Positions 17,516-29,899 are shown, counted from the first letter of the stretch. The stretch is 64,000 bases of DNA from Candidatus Cloacimonetes bacterium 4572_55 (GCA_002084765.1 NBMB01000031.1:9494-73493); one strand, 5' to 3'. Notes: generated from the letters alone by a model not told the origin. Numbers and translations: made by a program.

Positions 17516-17664
17516 TGGTTTTTCCTGGAAATACAATCCGCGGATCAACAAATCAATTGCCCGCGTTTTTCAGCGAGTTGCGGATGACAGAGGGAACTCA
17601 TAAATTCATAATCTTAAGAATAACGATTTATAGGAATCCATGCAAGGGATTTTTCCCGGTTTTG

Positions 17665-18006
17665 TTATCGACTTGTGCGCCAAAAGTAAACGCCGCCAGC
17701 GATAATTGCCAGGACACTGGCGAGAAATAGGATGAATGATCCGAAAAATTGTAGTTGAAAGTAGGTGCGTATCAGATCCGTATCAGACGGGTTGAGCTTG
17801 GGCCCGTATGCGATTGTCGTATGAAAGTGGAGTAGGGCGTAGATGATGATCAATCCAGCGGAAATGAATGGAAGCGGCCACAAAGGAATTTTTAATCGTA
17901 TAAGCTGCAGTAGAAATCGTAAGACAATACCAATCAAAACAAGGGCAACGGCAAAAAGTAGGATGCCGAAAGCAAAAAAAATTTCTTGCAGTGTGCTTAC
18001 AAACAT
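17665..18006 (-). CDS. Small membrane protein, three predicted segments
   Basis: 113 residues from ATG 18006 with GAGGAG upstream. Three hydrophobic stretches (around residues 12-35, 43-62 and 85-108) alternate with short loops, one of which reads HTTIAYGPKLNPSDTDL. I do not recognise a family. It is 57 bases downstream of another small membrane protein gene of similar layout and 150 bases upstream of the binding-protein genes, so it may share their transcript. Confidence 0.55.
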   Translation of the reverse strand: MFVSTLQEIFFAFGILLFAVALVLIGIVLRFLLQLIRLKIPLWPLPFISAGLIIIYALLHFHTTIAYGPKLNPSDTDLIRTYFQLQFFGSFILFLASVLAIIAGGVYFWRTSR

Positions 18007-18063
18007 TGAAATCTCCTCATTTGAGCGTTCTCTGATCGTTATAAAATCTATATTTACGAGTGT

Positions 18064-18429
18064 TTACCGACGACGTGTTTCCGGTGTGGAACGAGGCCGG
18101 ATAATGTGCATAAATTGCAACGTGCCGCCCATAGAAAATATACCAGATAGGAGAAATGCCGAATAACCAATCCACCGCTGCAAATTAGGCATCATCAGTT
18201 TTTCCTGCCCATACGCGACAGCGGATAGGAGAACATAGAGCAAGATTCCGGACGGCGCGATCAACATATATTGCCATTTTGTCGGCTTATGAAAAACGAT
18301 CTCGTACCGGCGGGCGATGAGCGCGAGAAAAATGAAGGTTCCCCATAGAAAAACCGCGCCCATAATTAAAAATAGATTGTGCATGGTGATATACCAAAAT
18401 TGTTGGGTTTCAGTCAAAATATCTAACAT
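18064..18429 (-). CDS. Small membrane protein, four predicted segments
   Basis: 121 residues from ATG 18429 preceded by AAGGAGAAAAGGACA. It has four hydrophobic segments and a basic C-terminal tail (HIIRPRSTPETRRR). The layout (N-terminus outside, short loops, conserved-looking WQYMLIAPSGILLYVLLS) looks like a genuine polytopic protein, but I cannot name a family. It is probably expressed with the next membrane protein gene. Confidence 0.55.
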   Translation of the reverse strand: MLDILTETQQFWYITMHNLFLIMGAVFLWGTFIFLALIARRYEIVFHKPTKWQYMLIAPSGILLYVLLSAVAYGQEKLMMPNLQRWIGYSAFLLSGIFSMGGTLQFMHIIRPRSTPETRRR

Positions 18430-18560
18430 TGTCCTTTTCTCCTTACATCAGTCAGCTCATATTTATGTAACGAATAATGGTAGATGACGACTGATACGCT
18501 TTTTTATTAAAAAATCGTTTTACTTGGTGAAAATTCGAGATATGAAAGACTCAATATGGG

Positions 18561-20615
<2,055 letters not shown>

Positions 20616-20638
20616 TTATGTTGTTGTTATTTCTATTA

Positions 20639-21964
20639 TTAAATCATTTTATTTAATTTTTTTTTTAACTTTCCCTGGACAAAAGAAATATGAAAGATCA
20701 GGCTATACAGCTCGTTCATATAACTCAAAGGAACAGAAATTTTGGCGATTTGATCCTCGATTTGACGCAGTCGATCCATTTGTTTCTCGATTTTTTCCGG
20801 ATTGGTTTGATTTTTTGTCTCGTACTCCACATCTCGGATCAGACGGTACCATCGGTAGATACGGGAACGGATTCTCCAGCGGTACGTAGGCGTTGCCAAA
20901 CGTCCCAGGGGGATCAGAAGCGTCAACAACGGCAATAGAAATATTTTCATACGATCCAACATTGACACTGTCCAAAAGGAGATATAACGCAGTAAAAATG
21001 GCGGTCCCCACTCGATAAAACGTTTGGCGTCTTTATTCAAAGTCAGGTGCGTGTATTGGTCAGAAGGAAAGCTATATGAAGCTTTGGAAAAGATCGAGTG
21101 CCGATTATGAATCTGTGTGATGACTTGCAACATCAGGGGAATCATGGCAGGGTGAATATCTTTCCGGCAGACCAGATTTGCCGTTGGAGATAGCAAAATT
21201 GTCGTCTGATCCGGGATGTTTTTTTCCAGATCGATTGCGCCTTCCGGAAGAACCACGCTGGAAAGAAAGGGATATTGGCTGCAATAGGCTTTATGCCGGC
21301 GGAAACTCATCAGGCGGATGTCTGGCATGGTGAATAACTCACGGATGAGAACGGATTGGGGACTGGTCACGAGAGAAAAAACGTCAATCTCGCCAGCGGC
21401 TAAAGCTCTGATTGCCTCGACGCCACCCAATGGGAGCAGTTCTGTATTTTCCGACGTCAGACCGTTATCGCCCAAAAGAAGGATCGCGAGTTTCCGGTTA
21501 CCGCTCCCCTCGCCGCCGACAGCGACTTTTTTTCCCTTAAACAGGCGAAGATCGTCGATCTCCTCCTCATTCCGATAAAATATCCATAGCGGTTCAAAAT
21601 AGAGACTGCCCAGAGATTGCAGCGACTCTTCTGCATTTGATACTGTCACGCCTCCCTGAACTAAAGCCAGGTCCACATCGTGATCCAATAATCCTTGCAA
21701 ATTCTCTAACGACCCCCTGGTCTGGACAACATCGAGTGTGATATCCTCTTCCGCTAGCGTAGTCTGGTATACCTTGCCAAATCGATAATACTCGCTCTCA
21801 GCTCTGCCGGTAGCGATCACAAGATGGTTCGGAGGCGGAGGCTCTACAAAAAGAAACGCTATGAAAAAACCGATACCGACCAGTAGACCGACAAATATCC
21901 ACACTTTCAGATCGTATTGTTTGACAAACGCGACGCTTTTATCTATAAATAAAATTTTTTTCAT
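20639..21964 (-). CDS. Membrane-anchored TAXI-family TRAP-type solute-binding protein
   Basis: 441 residues from ATG 21964 with AAGGGG upstream. An N-terminal membrane segment (WIFVGLLVGIGFFIAFLF) precedes a binding domain with TAXI features: LVIATGRAESEYYRFGK, LLDHDVDLALVQGGV, LFKGKKVAVGGEGSG and EIDVFSLVTSP. Near residues 325-350 a second hydrophobic segment (IFLLPLLTLLIPLGRL) is followed by a charged helical tail to the C-terminus. TAXI proteins capture organic acids for TRAP permeases; no DctM/DctQ-type permease is in the window. This anchored form with a cytoplasmic-like tail may serve another purpose, such as sensing. Confidence 0.8.
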   Translation of the reverse strand: MKKILFIDKSVAFVKQYDLKVWIFVGLLVGIGFFIAFLFVEPPPPNHLVIATGRAESEYYRFGKVYQTTLAEEDITLDVVQTRGSLENLQGLLDHDVDLALVQGGVTVSNAEESLQSLGSLYFEPLWIFYRNEEEIDDLRLFKGKKVAVGGEGSGNRKLAILLLGDNGLTSENTELLPLGGVEAIRALAAGEIDVFSLVTSPQSVLIRELFTMPDIRLMSFRRHKAYCSQYPFLSSVVLPEGAIDLEKNIPDQTTILLSPTANLVCRKDIHPAMIPLMLQVITQIHNRHSIFSKASYSFPSDQYTHLTLNKDAKRFIEWGPPFLLRYISFWTVSMLDRMKIFLLPLLTLLIPLGRLATPTYRWRIRSRIYRWYRLIRDVEYETKNQTNPEKIEKQMDRLRQIEDQIAKISVPLSYMNELYSLIFHISFVQGKLKKKLNKMI

Positions 21965-22263
21965 TTTTTCCCCTTAACCCACCAAAACATCTCGGAATAA
22001 AAATCGTATAGATAGCCAATAATAAAAAAATGTCATTCAAAACGCTATTTTGAATTTTACCCTTTAAATTTCAAAGGCTTTTAAGCCTGAATTGCTGTGG
22101 TAAAAGTAGTCAATTTTTCTATATGAGGCAATAAGAATTTAACAGATGATTGAGGATCTTCGCTAAAATTTTTCGATCGCTAAAGAAACCCGAATCATAA
22201 AATCGGCATATTTATTGCTTTATCCATGAAATAAAATAATCGAAAATTTTCGAGTAAATTTAT
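21965..22263. other. AT-rich intergenic region
   Basis: About 300 bases between the divergent TAXI gene and the MITE-like repeat. I see no gene, tRNA or clear hairpin with a T-run; the region is simply rich in A and T and presumably holds the promoter of the TAXI gene. Confidence 0.5.
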
Positions 22264-22492
22264 CCTGCATTATTCACAATCCTCGGGGAACCGGAGGTCT
22301 CAGATGTTTGATATTTAATGGGTTAAAGTCTATTTTTAACGACATTTCCAAGAGAACTCAGCTTCTATGAGAATTTCAGAACCCTTATTTGGGCTGACTC
22401 TAAAAAAAATATAATTCTTTAATTATCAAATCTTAATCTGCGATAATCTGCGTAATCTGCGGATCGATTTCCGTGATGACGAATAATCCAGG
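22264..22492 (+). mobile_element. MITE-like dispersed repeat, copy 1
   Basis: A 229-bp non-coding element, matched almost base for base over its outer parts by copy 2 at 31935. Its left end (CCTGCATTATTCACAATC) and the reverse complement of its right end (CCTGGATTATTCGTCATC) form imperfect terminal inverted repeats. TTAT occurs directly on both sides (22260-22263 and 22493-22496) and could be a target duplication, although the flanks are AT-rich. The inner right part carries the AATCTGCG/TAATCTGCGGA module seen elsewhere in the window. The element ends 12 bases before the ribosome site of the hybrid kinase. Confidence 0.6.
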
Positions 22493-22513
22493 TTATAAAG
22501 TAAAGGAGAAAAA

Positions 22514-25500
22514 TTGTCTATGAGTATTATCCAAAAAATTTCTTTTTTCACTCTCGGCGTTATGCTTCTGACGTCAAGCCGGTCGGTTTCCGCCGGCGAA
22601 CAGCTCCACTTCGAGAAAATTGGGGTGCAAGACGGCTTGTCACAATCCTCAGTCTCCCATATTTACCAGGATCAGCTGGGTTTTATGTGGTTCGGCTCCG
22701 AGGATGGTCTGAACCGCTACGACGGTCATGACTTCAAGGTATTCCGCAATAGTCCAATTGATTCGACAACGCTTTCCGAAAATCGAATCATCGGAATTTG
22801 GGAAGATGAAAGCAGCCGTTTATGGGTTGTGACGCAAAATAGAACTCTTCATAAATTTGACCGCCGATATGAGCGTTTCACCCGTTACACGTTACCGACC
22901 AATAGTATCAAAAATTTGTCAAGCATGTCGGAAAATTTACACTTTGGAACAGATGGGAACGGATTGTTGTGGATTTTGGAGGAGGGCATGTTGATCGCTT
23001 TTGATCCGGTTAGCGAAAAATCTCTGCTTATCAAATATGATCCTGACGATCCCAACCAGATCAATTCTCCCCAAATAAAAGCCATTTGCATCAGTCGCAA
23101 GGGTCACGTATGGGCAGCCTCCAACAGCGGTTTGAGCCGGGTCGTGGACTGCCGTATAGCGGAAGGAACCTATCAGGTCAAGACCTTCCGCCATAATCCC
23201 GACGATCCACATACGCTCAGTTCAGACTCCCTCCGAGTGATACATGAGGATCAATCCGGTATGTTATGGGTTGCCACACGTCGCAGCGGGCTGAATCGGT
23301 TTGATCCAAATACAGGCAAAGCGACGCGTTTCCAACAGACCCCAGACGACTCGCTGAGCCTGAGCGATGATATTGTCCACTGCATCCAAGAGAGCCCAGA
23401 GGGGGATTTATGGATCGGTACCGAGTATGGGCTGAATCGATTTGATACTGAGACCAATCAGTTTCATCGCTATTATCCGAATCTATCCATATCAGAAAAT
23501 AGCGAGGAATGGATAAACAGGATCAGTTCTCTGCTTATCGATCAAACCGGCGGAGTGTGGCTTCTAATTAATCTTTTTGACAAAAAAGGAGTGGTCACTC
23601 TTTTTCAGCCGGAGAAGGAGCAGTTTCTCTATTATTTCCCGGAAGAAAACAACTCTTACAGTCCCACAGGTTTTTGCGAAATGATGTATCAAGATCAATC
23701 TGGTGCTTTATGGTTTGATGTAGGCATTGATTTGAATAAGGTGAGCCTGACCCGCCAGAAATTTGCTCTGTATCGATCCGATCCTAATAAGCCAGAAGGG
23801 ATGCCGACCAGCAGTGCATGGTCTATATTTAAAGAGAAAGACCAAACCCTCTGGATCGGGACCTCAGAAGGGTTGAGTCGGCTGGATGAAAAGACAAAAA
23901 AATGGAAGACTTATACAAATAGCTCCGATATATCCTATGGTATAAAGGACTTTTATTTTTCAAGAATTTTCAAGGATTCTAAAGATCGGATCTGGTTAAA
24001 CGGGAGATCATCCGGTTTGTGTTCTTATAATCCGCAGACTGACAGCTTTAAAAGCTATCCTTATATCACTTCAGACGGAAGGACGCTTACTCAATATTCC
24101 GCTTCTGGAATTTATGAAGATCGAGATGGTGCGATCTGGGTCTGTGTGGCAAATTTTTTAAACCTATTTCATCCGGAAACGGGTCTTTTTACGCGCTATC
24201 CGATCTATAAAACTCCAGGCGACACTGCAAGTTCCCGGGTATTTCCTGGCGTAATTGTCGAAGATTCGGAGGAGATTCTTTGGTTAGGCTCTCGGTCGGG
24301 TTTATATGGATTTGACAAAACCGCCCGAGAAGTCACGTATGCTTTTCATCATAACCCTAAAGACGTCAACTCATTGAGCGATAATGTTGTTATGTCGGTA
24401 TTTGAAGATAGCCGCGGAGACCTATGGGCAGGGACATGGGCGGGTCTCAATAAGTTGGACAAAGAGACCGGAAAATTCACCCGATACACCCAGGAAGACG
24501 GTCTGCCAAACGATTCAATTTATGGGATTTTGGAAGATGAGAGAGGTCGCCTTTGGTTCAGCACGAATCTTGGACTCTCCTGCTTTGATACGGAAAGCGG
24601 CTCGTTTCGGAACTATGACATCAAAGACGGTTTGCAAAGCAACGAATTTAATGCCGGCGTATTTCATAGGGCATGGGATGGGGAGATGTTTTTCGGCGGG
24701 ATAGGCGGCATCAGCGCGTTTTATCCATCGGATCTCCGGGATAATACCTATAAACCGCCAGTTGCTATCACTGCTTTCAAGAGATTTGACACTCCCGTTA
24801 TTTTTGACCGACCTCTTGATCAAGTCGAACAGATCACATTTTCCTACAAAGACACCTACTTCAGCTTTGAATTTGTGGGGCTGGATTATAACGCGCCGGA
24901 AGAGGTGCAATACGCGTACATGCTGGATGGACTGGATAACGAGTGGCGGAATTTGGGTTCTCGTCGGGCGATTTCGTTTCCCGGTCTGAAGAGCGGCGAC
25001 TATACGCTGAAGATTAAAGCCGCAAATAATGACGGGCTATGGAACGACGATCCGACGTCGGTCAAGCTGACTGTGGCACCGCCGCCCTGGCAAACCTTGT
25101 GGGCGTACTGCTTTTATGCGCTCTCGTTTGGCGGAATAATATTTGGCTATGTGCGCTTTCAAGCAAAAAAGCTGGAACAGGAGCGCATGGTCAATGAGCG
25201 ATTGCGCCAGATCGACCATCTGAAAGACCAGTTCCTCGCCAACACCTCTCACGAATTGCGCACACCCCTGAACAGCATCATCGGTATAGCGGAATCGCTC
25301 ATTGACGGGGTTGCTGGAGAGCTGCCAAAACCCGCGATGTTCAATCTTTCCATGGTTGTGACCAGCGGCAAACGGTTGTCGCATCTGGTCAACGACATTC
25401 TCGATTTTTCTAAGCTGAGGAACAACGAATTGGTTCTCCACAAAAAGCCGATCGATATTCGGCAGATCGCCGAGATTATTTTGACCATTGTTCGGCTGTC

Positions 25501-26293
25501 GATGGGGCGGGATTCTATCGAACTACACAATGATATTCCTGAGGAATTTCCCCCTGTGGATGGCGACGAAAATCGATTGCAGCAGATCATGTATAATCTG
25601 ATCGGCAATGCGGTGAAGTTCACGGAATCGGGCAAGGTGGCCGTATCGGGCGTGCATAGAAACGGCATGGTGGAAATTTTGATCACAGACACCGGCGTCG
25701 GAATCCAGAAAGAAAGGCTAAGGGATGTCTTCAAATCCTTTGAGCAGGCGGATGGATCGATCAGCCGAGATTTTGGCGGAACTGGATTGGGTCTGTCGAT
25801 CACCAAGCAGTTGGTGGAGCTGCATGGCGGACGGATCTGGGTGGAATCAGAAGAGGGCAAAGGCTCTTGCTTTACGTTTACGCTGCCGGTCAGCGGAGAG
25901 AAATCTGTCCAGAAAGACGATCTCAAGGATCAGTTGGGCAGATTGCAGGAGGACATGCTGTCTATTGGATCGGTGCCATCGAGCCCCTTGCCCTCAAGCT
26001 CGAACTCCTTGCCAAAAAAATCTATAGTAAGCCACGCGGGCGTAGACCCTCGATTGCAGCCGGTTGAGACCCAGTTTAATTTGCTGATCGTTGACGACGA
26101 GCCGGCAAATGTGCAGGTCTTGATCAACCACCTCTCGCTGCATCGTTATAATGTGACCAAAGCCTTGAGCGGTCAAGAGGCTCTCGGTCTGGTGGAAAAT
26201 GGACATAAATTCGATCTGGTCGTGCTGGATATTATGATGCCGCGCATGTCGGGATTTGAGGTCTGCCGCCGTCTAAGGGAAAAATTCGCATGA
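22514..26293 (+). CDS. Two-component beta-propeller hybrid histidine kinase (broken within receiver)
   Basis: 1259 residues from TTG 22514 (AAGGAG five bases upstream; ATG at 22520 is possible). A signal peptide is followed by about a dozen propeller repeats of the form [19 protein letters not shown] (residues 30-750), a Y_Y_Y domain (residues 770-850) and a membrane segment near 870-885. The HisKA phosphoacceptor is H913 in SHELRTPLN; the ATPase domain shows [19 protein letters not shown] and [11 protein letters not shown] receiver follows with D1239 in [13 protein letters not shown] 56-bp tandem duplication then shifts the frame and stops translation in mid-receiver. The intact protein would continue into an adenylate cyclase. 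Confidence 0.88.
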   Translation: MSMSIIQKISFFTLGVMLLTSSRSVSAGEQLHFEKIGVQDGLSQSSVSHIYQDQLGFMWFGSEDGLNRYDGHDFKVFRNSPIDSTTLSENRIIGIWEDESSRLWVVTQNRTLHKFDRRYERFTRYTLPTNSIKNLSSMSENLHFGTDGNGLLWILEEGMLIAFDPVSEKSLLIKYDPDDPNQINSPQIKAICISRKGHVWAASNSGLSRVVDCRIAEGTYQVKTFRHNPDDPHTLSSDSLRVIHEDQSGMLWVATRRSGLNRFDPNTGKATRFQQTPDDSLSLSDDIVHCIQESPEGDLWIGTEYGLNRFDTETNQFHRYYPNLSISENSEEWINRISSLLIDQTGGVWLLINLFDKKGVVTLFQPEKEQFLYYFPEENNSYSPTGFCEMMYQDQSGALWFDVGIDLNKVSLTRQKFALYRSDPNKPEGMPTSSAWSIFKEKDQTLWIGTSEGLSRLDEKTKKWKTYTNSSDISYGIKDFYFSRIFKDSKDRIWLNGRSSGLCSYNPQTDSFKSYPYITSDGRTLTQYSASGIYEDRDGAIWVCVANFLNLFHPETGLFTRYPIYKTPGDTASSRVFPGVIVEDSEEILWLGSRSGLYGFDKTAREVTYAFHHNPKDVNSLSDNVVMSVFEDSRGDLWAGTWAGLNKLDKETGKFTRYTQEDGLPNDSIYGILEDERGRLWFSTNLGLSCFDTESGSFRNYDIKDGLQSNEFNAGVFHRAWDGEMFFGGIGGISAFYPSDLRDNTYKPPVAITAFKRFDTPVIFDRPLDQVEQITFSYKDTYFSFEFVGLDYNAPEEVQYAYMLDGLDNEWRNLGSRRAISFPGLKSGDYTLKIKAANNDGLWNDDPTSVKLTVAPPPWQTLWAYCFYALSFGGIIFGYVRFQAKKLEQERMVNERLRQIDHLKDQFLANTSHELRTPLNSIIGIAESLIDGVAGELPKPAMFNLSMVVTSGKRLSHLVNDILDFSKLRNNELVLHKKPIDIRQIAEIILTIVRLSMGRDSIELHNDIPEEFPPVDGDENRLQQIMYNLIGNAVKFTESGKVAVSGVHRNGMVEILITDTGVGIQKERLRDVFKSFEQADGSISRDFGGTGLGLSITKQLVELHGGRIWVESEEGKGSCFTFTLPVSGEKSVQKDDLKDQLGRLQEDMLSIGSVPSSPLPSSSNSLPKKSIVSHAGVDPRLQPVETQFNLLIVDDEPANVQVLINHLSLHRYNVTKALSGQEALGLVENGHKFDLVVLDIMMPRMSGFEVCRRLREKFA

Positions 26294-26345
26294 TGCCGCG
26301 CATGTCGGGATTTGAGGTCTGCCGCCGTCTAAGGGAAAAATTCGC
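26234..26345 (+). repeat. Perfect 56-bp tandem duplication inside the receiver domain
   Basis: Bases 26234-26289 are repeated exactly at 26290-26345. The unit encodes the receiver segment [18 protein letters not shown]. Because 56 is not a multiple of three, the second copy throws the reading frame and creates the stop at 26291-26293. Removing one copy would restore a continuous frame into 26607. Confidence 0.95.
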
Positions 26346-26607
26346 ATCCAGCGAGTTGCCGGTGGTGCTGCTGACCGCAAAAAATCAAGTGACCGATCTG
26401 GTTACCGGATTTGATTCTGGGGCAAACGATTATTTGACTAAGCCCTTTTCCCGCAGCGAGTTGTTGGCTCGCATCAAGACGCACATCAATCTTGCCAAGA
26501 TCAACGCGGCTTATGGGCGTTTTGTGCCGCATCAATTCTTGAATTACCTGCAAAAAGAGCATTCGATCCTTTACATCCATATCGGAACAGATGACTCCAG
26601 AGGATAA
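26290..26607 (+). pseudogene. Detached receiver C-terminal half of the hybrid kinase
   Basis: 105 residues beginning with the second copy of the 56-bp duplication. It contains the rest of the receiver: the PVVLLTAK strand, DSGANDYLTKPF with the conserved lysine, and a linker RFVPHQFLNYLQKE that normally connects a receiver to an adenylate cyclase. It then leaves the coding frame at a deletion near 26560-26570 and stops. It is a fragment of the larger gene and would not fold as a receiver by itself. Confidence 0.8.
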
Positions 26608-27328
26608 CTTTAAGTTTATCAACGATTATCTGAGCCGCATGGAGCCGATTATCGAGCAGCATAACGGATTTATCGACAAATATATCGGCGATGCGATTAT
26701 GGCACTGTTCGGAGGATCGTCAAACGATAGTGAGGAAAAGGTTACAAGCGCGGACGACGCGCTACAGTCCGCTATATCAATGCTGCGTCGTCTGGCGAAA
26801 TATAATCAAACTCGCCGGAAGATAGAACAACCTCCGATCAAAATAGGGATCGGACTGAACACCGGCATGTTGATGTTGGGAACGGTCGGTGGCGAAAAAC
26901 GAATGGATGGAACTGTGATCTCGGACGCTGTCAATCTGGCTTCCAGAGTCGAGGGCATGACAAAAGTGTATGGCGCGAATTTGCTTATCACCAACGAAAC
27001 CTACTCGACTTTGGATGATCCCAGCGCATATTGCATCCGCATTATCGACCGAGTAAAGGCGCGGGGGAAAAACGAACCTGTCACAATCTTCGAGGTTTTT
27101 GATGGAGATTCGGAGGAAATGATTCGTCTCAAAAAGCAAAATTTGTATGAATTCGACAGGGCGGTAAGCTTGTATCGAGAACAGAAATTTGATCACGCGG
27201 CAAAGGGTTTCAAAAAGGTGGTAGCGGCAAACCCGGGTGATCAAGCCGCTCAGGTCTATATTCAAAGATGCGAATATTATCAACTGCACGGCGTGCCGGA
27301 AGGATGGGATAACGCGAAGATATTGTGA
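26591..27328 (+). pseudogene. Detached class III adenylate/guanylate cyclase domain of the hybrid kinase
   Basis: 245 residues starting within the cyclase domain at MTPEDNFKFINDYL. In the same frame the preceding bases read IRSFTSISEQ, the continuation of the cyclase's first catalytic block. The rest is intact: FIDKYIGDAIMALFG with the second metal-binding aspartate, DAVNLASRVEGMTK, and a short TPR-like tail (FDHAAKGFKKVVAANPGD). The segment that should hold the first metal-binding aspartate (F-x-D-I-R) is deleted upstream, so activity is unlikely even if it is translated. Confidence 0.8.
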
Positions 27329-27355
27329 TGAAACACGTTGTATGATGATAAAAAT

Positions 27356-27394
27356 AAAAATGGGATGCGTCTATTGCAGGCACATCCCATTTTT
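27356..27394. terminator. Bidirectional intrinsic terminator between convergent genes
   Basis: AAAAATGGGATG (27356-27367) pairs perfectly with CATCCCATTTTT (27383-27394) around a 15-base loop. A/T runs on both sides make it usable on both strands. It sits between the cyclase gene and the convergent lipoprotein gene. Confidence 0.8.
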
Positions 27395-27423
27395 TGTCTC
27401 AATTCCAATTTATCTCAATTTAT

Positions 27424-28281
27424 TTAAAACTGAGGCAAATTGGGATAATTTTGATACGCCCAGTCAAAAGTGATCGTACGATTCGGAAAGTTGTCTTCGA
27501 TACTGATCACTTTCATCTTGGCATAATGAATCTGATTGTCCGCCCCATCAGTGAATCTGATGTGATAGACATGGTTCAGAACAATATCTTGTCTCTGCGC
27601 TGTCATACTGACAAGAGCCGTGCCAAAGTCGTCCAGATCGAAGTCGCCATTATCCTCGATATAAGCCTCCTTTGACCAATCGTTGGGGCTTTCCACCAAG
27701 GTCGGGCTTTTGATTTGGAGCGTTCCGTCGCCATCGTTGTCCTGATCAGTCCCAATATAGACGTCGATTTTATCATGGTTGTCGGCAAAAGTCATGGAAA
27801 ATGCCTGCCCAAAGTTGAAGCCAAAGCCGCTGGGGTTGTCCGAACTGCTAAACTCCCAAATAATCGAGTCGGTACCTTCAGGTCGGGGCGATACTGTCAC
27901 GTCGTCCGTGTGGTTGTCGCCATAAAACTCGGTATTGTCCTCATATTCTCTGACTGTCCGCACATGAAAAGTATACAGATTGTCGTTGTCCAACGGAACG
28001 CCGTTAATTGAGGTAATCTCATACGTATTCTGCGTTGTCTCGGCAATCTTGGTAATGCTTGCGATATCGTCTAAATTGGATGCGGCAAAAATGTAAAAGG
28101 TGTAATATACGTCTCCCACATCGCCGTCCCAAGAGAGCGTCACTTTCTCATCGTCAAGCACGTAAGTCAACGTTGTTGCAACATCCCCCGGAGGGAGAAC
28201 CGGATCATCATCATCATCTCCACAACTTGCTATCAAACCGATAGAGAACAATAAAATTAATAACCAACTGAACTTTTTCAT
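27424..28281 (-). CDS. Secreted lipoprotein with fibronectin-like region
   Basis: 285 residues with a lipoprotein signal (LLFSIGLIASC) followed by an acidic linker (GDDDDDP). Residues about 35-130 look like a fibronectin type III fold: VTLSWDGDVGDVYYTFYIFA and NLYTFHVRTVREYED. The C-terminal half is Asp/Asn-rich, with a calcium-loop-like DQDNDGDG stretch, and has no family I can name. It is probably anchored to the outer membrane. It stands alone, convergent with the cyclase gene across a shared terminator. Confidence 0.65.
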   Translation of the reverse strand: MKKFSWLLILLFSIGLIASCGDDDDDPVLPPGDVATTLTYVLDDEKVTLSWDGDVGDVYYTFYIFAASNLDDIASITKIAETTQNTYEITSINGVPLDNDNLYTFHVRTVREYEDNTEFYGDNHTDDVTVSPRPEGTDSIIWEFSSSDNPSGFGFNFGQAFSMTFADNHDKIDVYIGTDQDNDGDGTLQIKSPTLVESPNDWSKEAYIEDNGDFDLDDFGTALVSMTAQRQDIVLNHVYHIRFTDGADNQIHYAKMKVISIEDNFPNRTITFDWAYQNYPNLPQF

Positions 28282-28768
28282 AAAAACGCCTCCTCAGTAA
28301 ATCAATAGTAAATCAATAAAATAAAACCAGAAATCAAATAAAACCCGACTAAAAAAAAATGTGGAATTAAAAAATAATTAGGAAAATTCGTACTATTTTT
28401 TGAAGTTCTAAATACCGCGTGGAGTTTTGAAAGTTCAGAATTATTTTACATTTTTTTTTATTTGACGCTGTATAGAATACTTCAAATACGCATCACAATT
28501 CGTTTATTTGAAATTAATGTGAATTAATGCCTTTTTAATTTCACCTTTAATTTCACTTAATAGGTGATCATTTTCAAATTCAACGACGCTCGTATCCCCC
28601 CGATGAACAATTCATTTGGCCTCCATAAATAGAATGTTGTTGACAAAAAGACAAAAACCTTTTACCCTGTCTCTTAGTCGATTTTGATTTCGGCATATCT
28701 TATAAATTCTAATTAAATATTAAAATTAAATAAGATTTGGTTTTGATGCTAAATAACTCAACAATTTA
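28282..28768. other. AT-rich intergenic region
   Basis: Nearly 490 bases without a supportable gene between the divergent lipoprotein and aminopeptidase genes. It is very AT-rich, with several A and T runs; promoters for both genes must lie here, but none stands out. Confidence 0.5.
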
Positions 28769-28801
28769 TTTTTGTGATATTTTTGTGATATTTTTGTGAT
28801 A
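28769..28801 (+). repeat. Three perfect 11-bp tandem repeats
   Basis: TTTTTGTGATA is repeated three times without a mismatch, ending about 21 bases before the ATG of the aminopeptidase gene. Such repeats can slip and change leader length. Confidence 0.85.
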
Positions 28802-28822
28802 ATTTTTTGAAAGGATGTTTCG

Positions 28823-29899
28823 ATGAGTGACCGCTCGATTAATTTGTTAAAACGACTGACCGAAGCGGACGCGCCCTCCGGTTTTGAGGACGAGGCGCGC
28901 CGTATATTCGAGGATGAACTAAGAGAGATTGGCGAGATCAAAAAGGACCGGATGGGTAATCTGTTCTGTTCTCATACGGGCAGTTCGGACACGCCCGTAG
29001 TGATGTTGGATTGCCATCCCGACGAGGTAGGTTTTATGGTGCAGAGTATCACCTCTCAGGGATTTATTAAATTCGTTCCATTGGGCGGCTGGTGGGGTCA
29101 TGTGTTGCTCAGCCAGCGCATGACTGTGATGGGCGATAAAGGAAAAATTCACGGCGTAATATCGGCTACGCCTCCCCATCTTTTGGAAAAGGGTGCCCGC
29201 GAAAAAGTCGTCCATATTGAGGCAATGCATATCGACGTGGGCGCGGCTGACCGTGAGGAAGCAATGGACAAATTTGGGATACAACCCGGAAATCCGATCG
29301 CTCCTTTTTCTCCCTTTATACCGATGGCGAATCCGAAAATGCTTTCTGCAAAGGCGTTTGACAACCGGTGCGGCTGCGGTCTGGTCATCGAATCTATGCA
29401 GCGTCTCGCAGAGCAAGATCATCCTAATCAGATATACGGCGTGGCGAGTGTTCAAGAGGAGGTCGGCATACGAGGCGCCGAGGTATCGGTAGCGCGCGTC
29501 AAACCAGATGTGGCGATTGTCCTGGAGGCACCTCCAGCGGATGATCTGCCCGGATCAGATCGTGATGCCTTGCAGGGAATTCCAGGCAAGGGTATCCAAC
29601 TCCGGCTGTTCGATCCCACGATGATCGTGCGTCCTCAACTGGCGAGGTTTGTCCAAGATATCGCCGAGGAGAAGAAAATTAGACATCAAGTCTCTGTGAG
29701 AAGGGCCGGAGGAACCAACGCAAGAGCTATCCACCGATACGGTCAAGGCGTGGCGACGATCGTATTGGGCGTGCCCGCGCGCTACATTCATACGCATGTC
29801 TCGATCATCCATATCGACGACTATCTTGCCGGTTTGGACCTGGTTGAAGCTCTTGTTATGAAGCTCGACGAGCAGGCCTTGGAAAATATTTATCGGTAA
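28823..29899 (+). CDS. M42 family aminopeptidase (glutamyl/deblocking aminopeptidase, FrvX-like)
   Basis: 358 residues, the usual length for M42 peptidases. The two-metal centre can be traced: H and D in DCHPDEVGFMV, the bridging aspartate in AKAFDNRCG, the catalytic and ligand glutamates in VQEEVGIRGA, an aspartate-equivalent in VLEAPPADD, and the final histidine in YIHTHVSI. In the family the VLEA position is usually an aspartate (D-x-x); glutamate is an accepted variant. The enzyme forms large tetrahedral assemblies that trim N-terminal residues from peptides in the cytoplasm. AAAGGA lies upstream of the ATG. It stands alone, with AT-rich spacers on both sides. Confidence 0.87.
   Translation: MSDRSINLLKRLTEADAPSGFEDEARRIFEDELREIGEIKKDRMGNLFCSHTGSSDTPVVMLDCHPDEVGFMVQSITSQGFIKFVPLGGWWGHVLLSQRMTVMGDKGKIHGVISATPPHLLEKGAREKVVHIEAMHIDVGAADREEAMDKFGIQPGNPIAPFSPFIPMANPKMLSAKAFDNRCGCGLVIESMQRLAEQDHPNQIYGVASVQEEVGIRGAEVSVARVKPDVAIVLEAPPADDLPGSDRDALQGIPGKGIQLRLFDPTMIVRPQLARFVQDIAEEKKIRHQVSVRRAGGTNARAIHRYGQGVATIVLGVPARYIHTHVSIIHIDDYLAGLDLVEALVMKLDEQALENIYR

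Noticed and set aside
28769-28801. CRISPR-like array
   Set aside because: The repeats are directly adjacent, without spacers, and only 11 bases long; no cas genes are present.
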